From Acidimicrobiaceae bacterium (GTDB lineage: Bacteria > Actinomycetota > Acidimicrobiia > Acidimicrobiales > Aldehydirespiratoraceae), in assembly GCA_026706815.1 (NCBI GenBank), contig JAPOYA010000032.1, positions 26,010 to 90,009 on the forward strand: 64,000 nt of DNA. Direction: 5' to 3'. Below the pieces are notes generated by a model. It was not told where the DNA came from and ran no database searches. It worked only from the letters and a program-made list of their open reading frames with translations. Below are positions 8,915 to 17,465 of the stretch, piece by piece. Numbering within the stretch: position 1 is the first letter of the stretch; each line of letters begins with the position of its first letter. The translations under genes and the position numbers were made by a program.

Positions 8915-10264
8915 ATGGCCGGCGACTCCACGTCAACATCTGATGTTCGCTTCGAAGACATCGACTTGACCGATCTTGGTGTTTTTGCCGATAGGTGTCC
9001 TCATGACTGGTTCAGCTTCCTGCGTGAGAACGCCCCGGTCTGGCGACACCCGGCCAATGAGCGGTCCAACAATGAGCCGTTCTGGTGCGTGACCTCATAT
9101 GAGCACATCCAGCAGGTGCATAGATCCGGCACTTTGTTCAGCCATCAGACCGGGCCGGGCCGCAACGGCGCCGGCGGCATCACCTTGAACGACCAACAAC
9201 CCGAGCAGGGGCCGGGCCTGCAGATGGCGATGACCGACCCGCCTGCCCATACTCGCTATCGCAAGCTGGTCAACAGGGGGTTCACCCCGCGGGTGGTGTA
9301 CCGCCTGACCGACGCCTTCCGGTTGCGCACCACAGCCATTCTGGATCAGGTGACGCCGCTGGGATCATGCGACTTCGTCACAAAGATCGCTGCGGAGCTT
9401 CCCCTGATCGCCATCGCCGAGATCGTCGGCGTGCCTCAAGAAGACCGCCATCTGCTGTTCGAGTGGACCAACCGGGCAGTCGGCGGTTCCGGCGACACCG
9501 ACGACGCTCACGCCGCCCTGTTCGAGATGGGGGTCTACGCCCATGGCCTGACCGAGCGCAAACGCAGGGAGCCCGCTGACGACCTGTGGACCAAACTCAC
9601 CGACGCCGTGGTCACAATGGAGGACGGCTCCAGGGTCGAGCTGACCGAAACCGAACGAGACCTCTTTTTCATTCTGTTGATCGTCGCGGGCAACGAGACA
9701 ACTCGAAACAGCCTCTCCAAAGGCATGCTCGCCTTCTTCGACAACCCAGGCCAATGGCAGCGCTGGCAGGCGCATCCGGAACTGGCCGACACGATGGTCG
9801 ACGAAGTGCTCCGCTACACCAGCCCAGTGAACTTCTTTCGCCGGACCGCTACAGCAGACACCGAACTCGGCGGTCAACGCATCTCAGCCGGCGAGAGGGT
9901 TCTGCTGTGGTATCCGTCGGGCAACCGCGACAAGGCTGAGTTCGGGCCGACCGCAGACGAATTCGACATCGGACGCACCCCCAACCATCACATGGCCTTC
10001 GGCGCCGGCGGAGCACACTTCTGTTTGGGGGCGAACCTGGCGAAACTCGAGATCAAGATCGTCTTTGAGGAACTCGCCAAACGAATCCCCGACATTCGCC
10101 TGGCTGGAGACGTCACACGGCTCCGCACCAACTTAGTCGACAGCATCGGCCGCGTCCCAGTCGAGTTCACGCCCAGCCCCGCGGTGCTCGGGTCGCCGAG
10201 CTCCGATGTGCCGCGACCGCTAAACGATCTTGCCGGTGCGGTCTGCCCAGTAGGGGTCCTTTAG
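8915..10264 (+). CDS. Cytochrome P450 (bacterial class I, CYP125/CYP123-like in motif pattern)
   Basis: A 449-residue P450. The I-helix oxygen-activation motif AGNETTRNS lies near residue 258, the K-helix ExxR is in DEVLRYTSP, and the haem-binding loop FGAGGAHFCLGANLA places the axial Cys at about residue 370. There is no membrane anchor, so it is soluble and needs a separate ferredoxin and reductase, neither of which is nearby. The AGNET motif and the HHMAFGAGG region resemble actinobacterial steroid/fatty-acid hydroxylases such as CYP125. An acyl-CoA ligase and an enoyl-CoA hydratase alongside support a lipid side-chain or hydrocarbon route, but the substrate is inferred. The last 15 codons overlap the end of the convergent ligase gene. 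Confidence 0.9.
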   Translation: MAGDSTSTSDVRFEDIDLTDLGVFADRCPHDWFSFLRENAPVWRHPANERSNNEPFWCVTSYEHIQQVHRSGTLFSHQTGPGRNGAGGITLNDQQPEQGPGLQMAMTDPPAHTRYRKLVNRGFTPRVVYRLTDAFRLRTTAILDQVTPLGSCDFVTKIAAELPLIAIAEIVGVPQEDRHLLFEWTNRAVGGSGDTDDAHAALFEMGVYAHGLTERKRREPADDLWTKLTDAVVTMEDGSRVELTETERDLFFILLIVAGNETTRNSLSKGMLAFFDNPGQWQRWQAHPELADTMVDEVLRYTSPVNFFRRTATADTELGGQRISAGERVLLWYPSGNRDKAEFGPTADEFDIGRTPNHHMAFGAGGAHFCLGANLAKLEIKIVFEELAKRIPDIRLAGDVTRLRTNLVDSIGRVPVEFTPSPAVLGSPSSDVPRPLNDLAGAVCPVGVL

Positions 10265-11782
10265 CCTGCGCTTGTACAGCTTGCCGTTGGGATCGCGGGG
10301 CATCTCAGTCGTGTAGTCGATGGACCTGGGCAATTTCTGCTTGGCGATCTGGCCGCTGAGCCAACCCATGATGGCCTCGGTGGTCTCATCATCAGGCTCC
10401 CAGCCGGCAACAAGCTCCACGGTCGCCTTGACCTCCTCCCCCGTATCGGGGTCGGGGACCCCGAACACAGCCGCATCGGCTACGGCTTCGTGCTGTACCA
10501 GCACGCCTTCGATCTCAGCGGGATAGATGTTGACCCCGCCGACGATGATCATGTCGTTGGCTCGATCGTTGAGGAACAAGAACCCGTCATCATCGAGATA
10601 GCCGATGTCGCCTACCGTGAAAAACCCTCGCAAGCGGCTCTTCTGGGTCTTCTCCTCGTCGCCTTTGTACTCGAATACGTTGCCCGGCATCTTCATGTAG
10701 ACGGCTCCTGACTCAAAGGGCGCAAGCTCGTCCCCCTGTTCGTCTACGACTATGACTTCAGAGCCCGGCCAGGGCTTCCCGACAGTGCCGGGTTTGGCGA
10801 GCCATTCTCGGGGGCCGACGATGGTGCCGCCTCCTTCGGTAGCCGCGTAGTACTCCCAGACGGTGTCGCCCCACCAATGGATCATCTTGCGCTTTGTCTC
10901 GATCGGACACGGAGCCGCAGCGTGAACCATGCGTCGCAACGACGAGACGTCGTACGCTTCTCGGACCTCGGCAGGAAGCTGCAACAGTCGGTTGAACATG
11001 GTCGGGACCATGTGCGAATGGGTCACCCGGTAACGCTCGATTCGCTCCAACAGGCCTTCGGGCGTCCAGCGATCCATGAGGACCACTGTGTGGCCCATGT
11101 GCAGAGACATGGTGGTCCAGTTGTTGACAGCGGTGTGATAAGTCGGCGCCTGGGTGATCTGTACGTTGTCATCGTGCGGCAATGTGCCGAAGAGCCTGAA
11201 CAACCCGCCGGAGCCTGCGGAGATCTCGTCGACGTCTCCGTCTGCCAACGCACGTCTCACACCTTTGGGACGCCCGGTGGTGCCCGAGGTGTAGAACATG
11301 TAGGAACCGGGATACAGCTCGTCGGGGCGCTCCCCTGACTGGGAGCCGATCAGATCCGCAAACGGCCTGAATCCTGCCACCGGACCCACCGAGAATCGGT
11401 TCGCGTCCGGGGTGACGCAGTCGCCGAGCACGCGCACAGCCTCAGCCTCGAAGCGGCTTGACACGATCAGGGCCTTCGTCTCGGCGTCGTTGACGATGTA
11501 GCTGATCTCCGGTCCGACAAGATGCCAGTTGATCGTCGTTACGAAAAAGCCCCCTTGGAAGGCCGCAAGGCAGACCGCCACCTGCTCAAAGCTGTTGGGC
11601 AGCACGGTTGTGACCTGATCACCCCGTTGCAACCCGGCGGCTCGCAGACCATGGACAATCCTGTTGGTCAGTTCATACAACTCGCCGTAGGTCATCTGGT
11701 TGTGATCCGGGTCGACCAGAGCGAGATGATCAGGATCCGCTTCGGCGATTTTCCAGAATCCGGTTAGGTCGGTGTCGGCCAT
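10220..11782 (-). CDS. Acyl-CoA synthetase (FadD-type AMP-forming ligase)
   Basis: A 520-residue adenylate-forming enzyme. Visible motifs are the P-loop YTSGTTGRPKGVRR, the adenine-binding YYAATEGGG, the hinge GDIGYLDDDGFLFLNDRA followed by MIIVGGVNIYPAEIE, and the C-terminal catalytic Lys in DPNGKLYKRRLK. It activates a carboxylic acid through an acyl-adenylate and transfers it to CoA. The ATG at 11782 (MADTDLTGFW) is preferred because an upstream in-frame extension would run into the divergent enoyl-CoA hydratase promoter. Together with the P450s and hydratase it suggests oxidation, CoA activation and beta-oxidation of a fatty, steroid-like or terpenoid acid. The C-terminus overlaps the P450 stop by 45 bp, tail to tail. 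Confidence 0.88.
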   Translation of the reverse strand: MADTDLTGFWKIAEADPDHLALVDPDHNQMTYGELYELTNRIVHGLRAAGLQRGDQVTTVLPNSFEQVAVCLAAFQGGFFVTTINWHLVGPEISYIVNDAETKALIVSSRFEAEAVRVLGDCVTPDANRFSVGPVAGFRPFADLIGSQSGERPDELYPGSYMFYTSGTTGRPKGVRRALADGDVDEISAGSGGLFRLFGTLPHDDNVQITQAPTYHTAVNNWTTMSLHMGHTVVLMDRWTPEGLLERIERYRVTHSHMVPTMFNRLLQLPAEVREAYDVSSLRRMVHAAAPCPIETKRKMIHWWGDTVWEYYAATEGGGTIVGPREWLAKPGTVGKPWPGSEVIVVDEQGDELAPFESGAVYMKMPGNVFEYKGDEEKTQKSRLRGFFTVGDIGYLDDDGFLFLNDRANDMIIVGGVNIYPAEIEGVLVQHEAVADAAVFGVPDPDTGEEVKATVELVAGWEPDDETTEAIMGWLSGQIAKQKLPRSIDYTTEMPRDPNGKLYKRRLKDPYWADRTGKIV

Positions 11783-11879
11783 GCTGCAAATGATCTTGCC
11801 CGCAACACAATCGCGCCAATTCGCTACTGACCACCGGCAATTCGACCACTCACCTACGCGGGTGGCTACTGTGAAATCC

Positions 11880-12707
11880 ATGGCCGATGATCGCCCGCTC
11901 GAAGAACAGATCCGCCTGACGTATCGAGGGAAGGTGGCCTGGGTGACTATTGACCGCCCCGAAGTCGGCAACGCGCTCAATCCTCCGTGCCGGGACCGCC
12001 TCCGCGACATTTTCAAGGCCTTCAACTCCAACCATCGGGCGCGCGCGGTCGTGTTGACCGCCACCGGCGACAAGCTCTTCTGCCCCGGCGCCGACCTCAG
12101 TCACAAATACCAAAGCGATCGGGCCGACGATCTCCCCGAGCGTGTGATCGGCGATCCGCGTCAAATGATGCTAGACGGACAATACACGCTGTTCCCTGCC
12201 ATCCTCGACTGCGAAATCCCGGTGATCGCAGCAGTCAACGGCACCGCAGCGGGAATGGGAGCGCATCTCGCCCTCGCCTGCGATCTGGTGATCTGCTCTG
12301 AGAAAGCCAAGTTCGTCGAGGTGTTCGCCCGTCGAGGGTTGGTGCCTGATGCTCTCGGGCCGTGGCTGTTGCCACGCATCATCGGTGTGCGCCGCACCAT
12401 GGAGCTCATGCTCTTCGCCGAGGACCTGCTTCCGGATCGGGCACTCGAATGGGGGCTCGTGAACAAGGTGGTCAGCCCCGACGAGTTGGAACCTTCGGCG
12501 AGCGACTGGGCCCAGCGGCTTGCCGCCGGTCCCACGCGATCATTCGGCTTCACCAAATGGCTGGTGAACCAGAGCCTCGACAGCGACCGAGCCACAATGG
12601 CCCAGAACGAAGCCATGGCAGTGGAGCTGAACACATATACCGCCGATTCTGAAGAAGGAGTGGCCAGTTTCCGCGAACGCCGAGAACCGAAATGGAAGGG
12701 CTACTGA
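11880..12707 (+). CDS. Enoyl-CoA hydratase/isomerase (crotonase family)
   Basis: A 275-residue crotonase. The core motifs are VAWVTIDRPEVGNALN, the first oxyanion-hole segment KLFCPGADLSHK, and the second one AAVNGTAAGMGAHLALACD. The usual catalytic Glu after the second oxyanion segment is not obvious: AKFVEVFARRGLVPDAL has Ala-Arg-Arg-Gly-Leu where many hydratases have a Glu-rich turn. It may therefore be an isomerase or another crotonase rather than a classical hydratase. The ATG at 11880 gives a standard N-terminus, although a GTG nine bases upstream is possible. It is divergent from the acyl-CoA ligase, with 97 bp for both promoters. Confidence 0.85.
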   Translation: MADDRPLEEQIRLTYRGKVAWVTIDRPEVGNALNPPCRDRLRDIFKAFNSNHRARAVVLTATGDKLFCPGADLSHKYQSDRADDLPERVIGDPRQMMLDGQYTLFPAILDCEIPVIAAVNGTAAGMGAHLALACDLVICSEKAKFVEVFARRGLVPDALGPWLLPRIIGVRRTMELMLFAEDLLPDRALEWGLVNKVVSPDELEPSASDWAQRLAAGPTRSFGFTKWLVNQSLDSDRATMAQNEAMAVELNTYTADSEEGVASFRERREPKWKGY

Positions 12708-13900
12708 AGCTCCACGACGAGACGCTCAACCCCGCGAATTGTGATGCGCGGCCTCCACACTTCCTCGCCGACAGACCAACTCTGGTACCGACTCAGCAGG
12801 CGTTCGAGAACCACCTGTCCCTCAAGCCGGGCCAGAGCCGCTCCGAGGCAGTAGTGGATGCCGGAGCCGAACGAGAGCAGTTGGGTATCGCTGCGGGTGA
12901 TGTTGAAGCGGTCGGGATCCGCGCAAACGAATGGGTCGCGGTTCGCTGCGGCCAGCAACATGAGTGTCGTCGAACCCGCCGGGATTGTGATGTCGCCGAC
13001 TTCGACGTCTGCGAAGGTGTAACGGCCGTCGACCTGAACGGGCGGGTCGTAGCGCAGCACCTCTTCCACCGCAGCAGGAATGAGGGAATGATCGTTTCGC
13101 AGCAACTGCAGCTGATCCGGGTGAGCTGCCAAGGCTCTCACCATGTTGCTGAGCAACTGCGTGGTCGTCTCAAAGCCGGCCGCGTAGATCAACAACACGT
13201 TTGATATCACTTCGTCCTCGCTCAACCGGTCTTCACCGTCACTGGCCTGAATCAGGCCCGTGAGCAGATCATCTAGCGGGTCGGCTCGCCGAACCTTGAT
13301 CAACTCTGACAAGTACTCCCGGACTTGCAGCGATGCCGCTTCTGCTCTGTCGATCTCTTCCGGGGTCGAAACCGGTTCAAGTGAGGCAGTCAAATCAGCA
13401 ACAAGAGGCCGGAGCCAGTCACGGTCGGCTCTCGGCACGCCCACCAGTTCGCTGATCACGTTTGCCGGTAGCGGAAAAGCCACGACGTCGACGAAGTCAC
13501 CGCTCCCGTCGAGCTCATCGAGGAGCACATCGGTCATCGCCGCCACCTCGGGACGCAACCGCTCGACTCTGCGTGGTGTGAACGCTCGGCTGACAAGACC
13601 TCGAATTCGCGTGTGGTCCGGTGGGTTCAGAAACAACATCGAAACGGTGTCTTGGTCGACCTCCCGACGAGGGCTGCCGTCGATCGACACCGGTCCCACG
13701 GATGACTGGTCCGGTGGGCTGCCGCAACGAGGGTCTCTCAACAAGTTTCTGGCGTTTTCAAATCCAGAAATCACCCAAGTACCGCTTGTCTGGGTCTGAA
13801 ACAACGGTGCCGTCTCGCGAAGCTGCCGGTAGAGCGGGTACGGGTCAGCTATCGCAGACGGGTCGCCTATCAAGGTCATCAACAGGTCGTCAGGAGTCAC
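12701..13900 (-). CDS. Cytochrome P450 (second)
   Basis: A 399-residue soluble P450, quite different in sequence from the one at 8.9 kb. It has the I-helix AAGFETTTQLL, the K-helix ExxR in EEVLRYDPP, and the haem loop SFGSGIHYCLGAALARLE with the Cys near residue 350. The length and the GFETT pattern are typical of actinobacterial CYP107/CYP105-like biosynthetic or xenobiotic P450s, but I do not assign a subfamily. It converges on the crotonase gene with a 7-bp overlap. No redox partner is encoded nearby. Its neighbour upstream on the same strand is psuG, 20 bp away, so the two may share a transcript. Confidence 0.9.
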   Translation of the reverse strand: MTPDDLLMTLIGDPSAIADPYPLYRQLRETAPLFQTQTSGTWVISGFENARNLLRDPRCGSPPDQSSVGPVSIDGSPRREVDQDTVSMLFLNPPDHTRIRGLVSRAFTPRRVERLRPEVAAMTDVLLDELDGSGDFVDVVAFPLPANVISELVGVPRADRDWLRPLVADLTASLEPVSTPEEIDRAEAASLQVREYLSELIKVRRADPLDDLLTGLIQASDGEDRLSEDEVISNVLLIYAAGFETTTQLLSNMVRALAAHPDQLQLLRNDHSLIPAAVEEVLRYDPPVQVDGRYTFADVEVGDITIPAGSTTLMLLAAANRDPFVCADPDRFNITRSDTQLLSFGSGIHYCLGAALARLEGQVVLERLLSRYQSWSVGEEVWRPRITIRGVERLVVELQ

Positions 13901-13920
13901 TGCCGGGAAACGCTACTGGT

Positions 13921-14838
13921 TTATCGAGCCAGTGCCGCAGCGATCTCCGCGGCGACGCGGGCGTTGTCTTGGGCCAGAGCAAGGTTGGCCTCGACGCTGA
14001 CCCCGTCGGTCGCCGCGGCTATAGCGTCGAGGAGCACAGGCGTGACCGCCGGACCGCGCAAACGCTGCCGTTCTACAAGGGTCAGTGCCGAGTCAAGCGC
14101 CCGGTCTATCGGTTCAGGGTCCAGTTCGGCGCCCACCGGTATCGGATTGGCCACGAGAATACCTCCCGGATGACCAACGGCTGCCGCAGCCCTCAGCATG
14201 GCCGCCACCTCATCGCCGTTGTCGACCACAGTCGGAACGTCGAGTCCGCTGTCGCGCACATAGAACGCGGGAAAGCGATCTGTCTGCCAGCCGACCACCG
14301 GCACCGCCAGGGTCTCCAGGTGTTCCAGCGTGCGCGGCAAGTCCAGAAATGCCTTGGCGCCGGCGGAGACCGCGACCACCGAATGACGAGACAGGGCGAC
14401 AAGGTCTCCGCTCACGTCGCCAGTGACCCCTGCTCCGCGGTGGACCCCGCCGATTCCACCCGTGGCAAAAACTTCGACGCCTGCACGCGCTGCCAAGGTC
14501 AGCGAAGCGCTGACGGTCGTGACTCCGACGTCAAGGTCGCCCGAAACAGCCCGGGCCAAGTCTCGAGCCGCAACTTTTTGGGTACCGGAGAGGACTCGAT
14601 CGAGGTCATGTGTTTCGACGCCAACGACCGCCGCACCGTCGACCACCGCGGTCAGTGCCGGGACTGCACCCCCATCACGTACCGCGGCCGCACACCGGTA
14701 AAAGCACTCTCGATTGGCTGGAGACGGCAGGCCCAAGCCGCTGAAGATCGTGGACTCGAAAGCCACTACCCGTCGATGACCCGCCAACGCCGCGGCTATT
14801 TCGTCTCCAACTCGAAAGAACTTTGAGCCTTCAACCAT
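13921..14838 (-). CDS. psuG: Pseudouridine-5'-phosphate glycosidase
   Basis: A 305-residue protein matching the PsuG/IndA family along its length: AFESTIFSGLGLPSPAN near residue 26 carries the Glu of the active site, GVETHDLDRVLSGTQKVAARD follows in two parts, VGVTTVSASLTLA precedes FATGGIGGVHRGA, and LDLPRTLEHLETL and VANPIP close the fold. The enzyme cleaves pseudouridine 5'-phosphate into uracil and ribose 5-phosphate in pseudouridine salvage. The kinase (PsuK) that would supply its substrate is not adjacent, so it is either elsewhere or absent. It sits upstream of a P450 gene on the same strand with a 20-bp gap, an unexpected partner. Confidence 0.9.
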   Translation of the reverse strand: MVEGSKFFRVGDEIAAALAGHRRVVAFESTIFSGLGLPSPANRECFYRCAAAVRDGGAVPALTAVVDGAAVVGVETHDLDRVLSGTQKVAARDLARAVSGDLDVGVTTVSASLTLAARAGVEVFATGGIGGVHRGAGVTGDVSGDLVALSRHSVVAVSAGAKAFLDLPRTLEHLETLAVPVVGWQTDRFPAFYVRDSGLDVPTVVDNGDEVAAMLRAAAAVGHPGGILVANPIPVGAELDPEPIDRALDSALTLVERQRLRGPAVTPVLLDAIAAATDGVSVEANLALAQDNARVAAEIAAALAR

Positions 14839-14925
14839 GGCAAAAGCCTACGGCCTTCATCCCAAATGGGCAGATACTCCCACCGAGGTAGGCAGACGCC
14901 CTCAAAGTGCGCTATCAATAACCCC

Positions 14926-16683
14926 GTGATCGAGACACTCAAACAGACATGGGCAGAAATGACCGAGGAAGGCGCTCCTTTCGCATGGTCGACTCAAGAG
15001 GTTCGCGGCATACCAATGCGGGTCTTCGACAACGCCCCTCCGAACATGCGATTCGTTTGGGAGATGTCGGCTCAACATGCCGACCGGACCTACATCGTGT
15101 TTGAAGACGAGGTCATCACCTACGGCGAAGCCCACGCAATGGTCCGGTCACTGGCCCATCACCTGGTCGACCAGCACGGCATCGGTTCCGGCGACCGGGT
15201 TGCGATCGCCATGCGCAACTACCCTGAGTGGGCTCTGGCCTACTGGGCGACGATCGCTGTCGGCGCTTGCGCGGTGGGGATCAACGCCTGGTGGACAGCG
15301 TCCGAACTCGAATACGCACTCAACGATTCACGTCCCAAGCTGCTGATCGCCGATGACGAACGCCTTGAACGAGCGCTGGAGGTGCTCCCGGCGGTGCGAG
15401 CCGAAGCGCCCATGCACATTATTTCGGTGCGAAGCGAACGCGACTTGCCCGACGACGCCTCGCGCTGGACAGACCATGTCGTCATCACCGGTGCGCCGGA
15501 TGACCTTCCGACCGCTGAGATCGACCCCGACGACGACGTCTGCATCTTCTACACCTCCGGGACTACCGGCTTCCCCAAGGGAGCGCAGTTGACCCACCGC
15601 GGTTCGGTGCACAACGTCATGAACCTCGCTTTCGCCAGCACCGTCGCTTCGGCGGCCACCGCCAAGGCTGCCGCGGCCTCGAGCAATGCTGCCGCCGCCG
15701 ATGGCGACGACGAAACCAGCAGCCCAGGCCAAGTCGACGATCTGGGCCAAGCGGTCGTAATGGTTCCCACACCTTTGTTCCATGTGACGGCCAACAACTG
15801 TGTGCTTCATCCTGTGACCATCGGCGGCGGCAAGATAGTGATGTTGTACCGCTGGGACGCCGGACGGGCGATCGAGTTGATTGAGCGCGAGAGCGTGAAC
15901 ATGTTCACCGGCGTGCCGACCATGAGCCGCGAGATTTTGGCACACCCCGACTGGCAGACCCGCGACACGTCCAGCTTGGAATCGTTGGGCGGCGGCGGCG
16001 CGGCCGTCCAACCAGACCTCGTTGAGAAAATCGACAAAACACGCGGAAACGTGAAGCCGGCGACCGGCTATGGGCTCACCGAAACCAGCGGCGTCATCAC
16101 AGCAGTGAGCAGTGCCTTCTTCTTGGCTCGGCCAACCTCGGCCGGCCTTGTCATGCCTACTTTCGAGTACAAGGTGATCGACGCCGCCGGCAACGAGGTG
16201 CCATCAGGCGAACGCGGTGAGTTGTGCGTCAAGGGGCCTGCGGTCGTCAAGGGCTACCTCAACCGCCCGGAGGCGACCGCCGAGGCTATCCAGGACGGCT
16301 GGTTCCGCACCGGCGACATCGTGTATTTCGACTCCGACGAGTTCGTCCACATCGTCGACCGAGTGAAGGACATGGTGCTGCGCGGCGGCGAGAACGTCTA
16401 CTGCGCTGAAGTCGAGGCGGCAATCTACGAACACCCCGATGTGGCAGAGGCCGCCGTATTCGGCGTTCCCGATGAGCGGCTCGGTGAAACGGTCGGCGCC
16501 GCGATCTACCTGACAGACGGCAGCACCCTCGACGAATCTGAGCTGGCCGCCCACTTGGCGCCGCTCATCGCCAAGTTCAAACAACCCGATCACGTCTGGT
16601 TCGTCGACGAACCACTGCCTCAGAACGCCAACGGCAAGTTCGTGAAGCGCCAGCTCAAAGAACAGCTCCTCACCGATCAATAG
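14926..16683 (+). CDS. Acyl-CoA synthetase with an alanine-rich insert
   Basis: An AMP-forming ligase of about 585 residues from the GTG at 14926 (VIETLKQTW). An in-frame ATG at 14866 would add 20 residues but overlaps the likely promoter. Motifs are the P-loop FYTSGTTGFPKGAQLTH, GYGLTETSG, the hinge GDIVYFDSDEFVHIVDR followed by VLRGGENVYCAEVE, and the catalytic Lys in NANGKFVKRQLK. Just after the P-loop, where other ligases run straight into the LFHVT strand, there is an insert of about 40 residues rich in Ala, Ser and Asp (residues roughly 235-275), probably a surface loop. It is divergent from psuG. The substrate is unknown; a medium- to long-chain acid is likely. Confidence 0.88.
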   Translation: MIETLKQTWAEMTEEGAPFAWSTQEVRGIPMRVFDNAPPNMRFVWEMSAQHADRTYIVFEDEVITYGEAHAMVRSLAHHLVDQHGIGSGDRVAIAMRNYPEWALAYWATIAVGACAVGINAWWTASELEYALNDSRPKLLIADDERLERALEVLPAVRAEAPMHIISVRSERDLPDDASRWTDHVVITGAPDDLPTAEIDPDDDVCIFYTSGTTGFPKGAQLTHRGSVHNVMNLAFASTVASAATAKAAAASSNAAAADGDDETSSPGQVDDLGQAVVMVPTPLFHVTANNCVLHPVTIGGGKIVMLYRWDAGRAIELIERESVNMFTGVPTMSREILAHPDWQTRDTSSLESLGGGGAAVQPDLVEKIDKTRGNVKPATGYGLTETSGVITAVSSAFFLARPTSAGLVMPTFEYKVIDAAGNEVPSGERGELCVKGPAVVKGYLNRPEATAEAIQDGWFRTGDIVYFDSDEFVHIVDRVKDMVLRGGENVYCAEVEAAIYEHPDVAEAAVFGVPDERLGETVGAAIYLTDGSTLDESELAAHLAPLIAKFKQPDHVWFVDEPLPQNANGKFVKRQLKEQLLTDQ

Positions 16684-16709
16684 CAATCAATCAATAGCAA
16701 TCAACAGTG

Positions 16710-17465
16710 TCAACGGTCCTGCATGAAGGGGAAATCCTTGCGGACTCTGGCTACAACAGCGGGAGAGACCTCAGAACAGATCGTCGTTTCCGCATCCGGG
16801 GCTGCTTCAACCATCTCCCCCAGCGGGTCAATGATGCGGCTGTCGCCTGAGTAGTCGAGGCGTCCAGTCGAACCCACTCGATTGACGCCGATCACATACG
16901 CCTGGTTCTCGATTGCACGGGCCCTCAGCAGCGTCATCCAGTGCTGGCGGCGGGCTTTGGGCCAGTTCGCCGGCACCACGAAGCAGTCGGTTGCGGCCGC
17001 CTGGTCCCAGAACAAGTCGGCGAAACGCAGGTCGTAGCAGATGAGCGGGGTCACCTTCACGCCTTCGACATCGACTGTGACCGTTCCACGTCCAGCGGCG
17101 TAATGGCGATCTTCTCTCGCGTAGGTGAAGGGGTGGATCTTGGAGTAGCGGTGGTCCTCTCCGCCGGGTCCGGCAAGCAGCAGACGGTTGGTCGGAAGGG
17201 CATAGCCTTCAGTGTGCTCGGGGAATGACCCTGTGATCCACGCACCGGTCGATGCGGCCAGTTCGTGCATGAAAGTTGCCGTGGGACCGTCGGGAGCTTC
17301 GGAGATCTCGGCCGAGTTCATCGAGAATCCGGTCGACCACATCTCACTCAGCACAACCAGCGAGGCGCCTTCGGAGACCGCTGCTTCGACACGAGGACGC
17401 AGCCGTTCGAAGTTGCGTTGCGGGGCCTCCCACTCAATGTCGTGTTGAACTGCCGCAACCAACAT
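16710..17465 (-). CDS. Nitrilase-superfamily omega-amidase (Nit2-like)
   Basis: A 251-residue carbon-nitrogen hydrolase with the full catalytic triad: Glu in VVLSEMWSTGF near residue 41, Lys in YSKIHPF near 108, and Cys in LICYDLRFADLFW near 142. The SEMWSTGFSM and CYDLRFA patterns fit the omega-amidase/YafV branch, which hydrolyses alpha-ketoglutaramate or alpha-ketosuccinamate to the keto acid and ammonia. It overlaps the stop of the aminotransferase by one base (TGATG), so the two are translationally coupled. That pairing is the glutamine transaminase/omega-amidase route. Confidence 0.88.
   Translation of the reverse strand: MLVAAVQHDIEWEAPQRNFERLRPRVEAAVSEGASLVVLSEMWSTGFSMNSAEISEAPDGPTATFMHELAASTGAWITGSFPEHTEGYALPTNRLLLAGPGGEDHRYSKIHPFTYAREDRHYAAGRGTVTVDVEGVKVTPLICYDLRFADLFWDQAAATDCFVVPANWPKARRQHWMTLLRARAIENQAYVIGVNRVGSTGRLDYSGDSRIIDPLGEMVEAAPDAETTICSEVSPAVVARVRKDFPFMQDR

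Noticed and set aside
11783..12073. An N-terminal extension of the acyl-CoA ligase
   Set aside because: It overlaps the divergent crotonase gene and its promoter. The ligase family begins near the ATG at 11782.
13621..14826. A 401-codon open frame on the plus strand
   Set aside because: It is antisense to the second P450 and psuG, both of which have full family motifs. High G+C content makes long antisense frames common.
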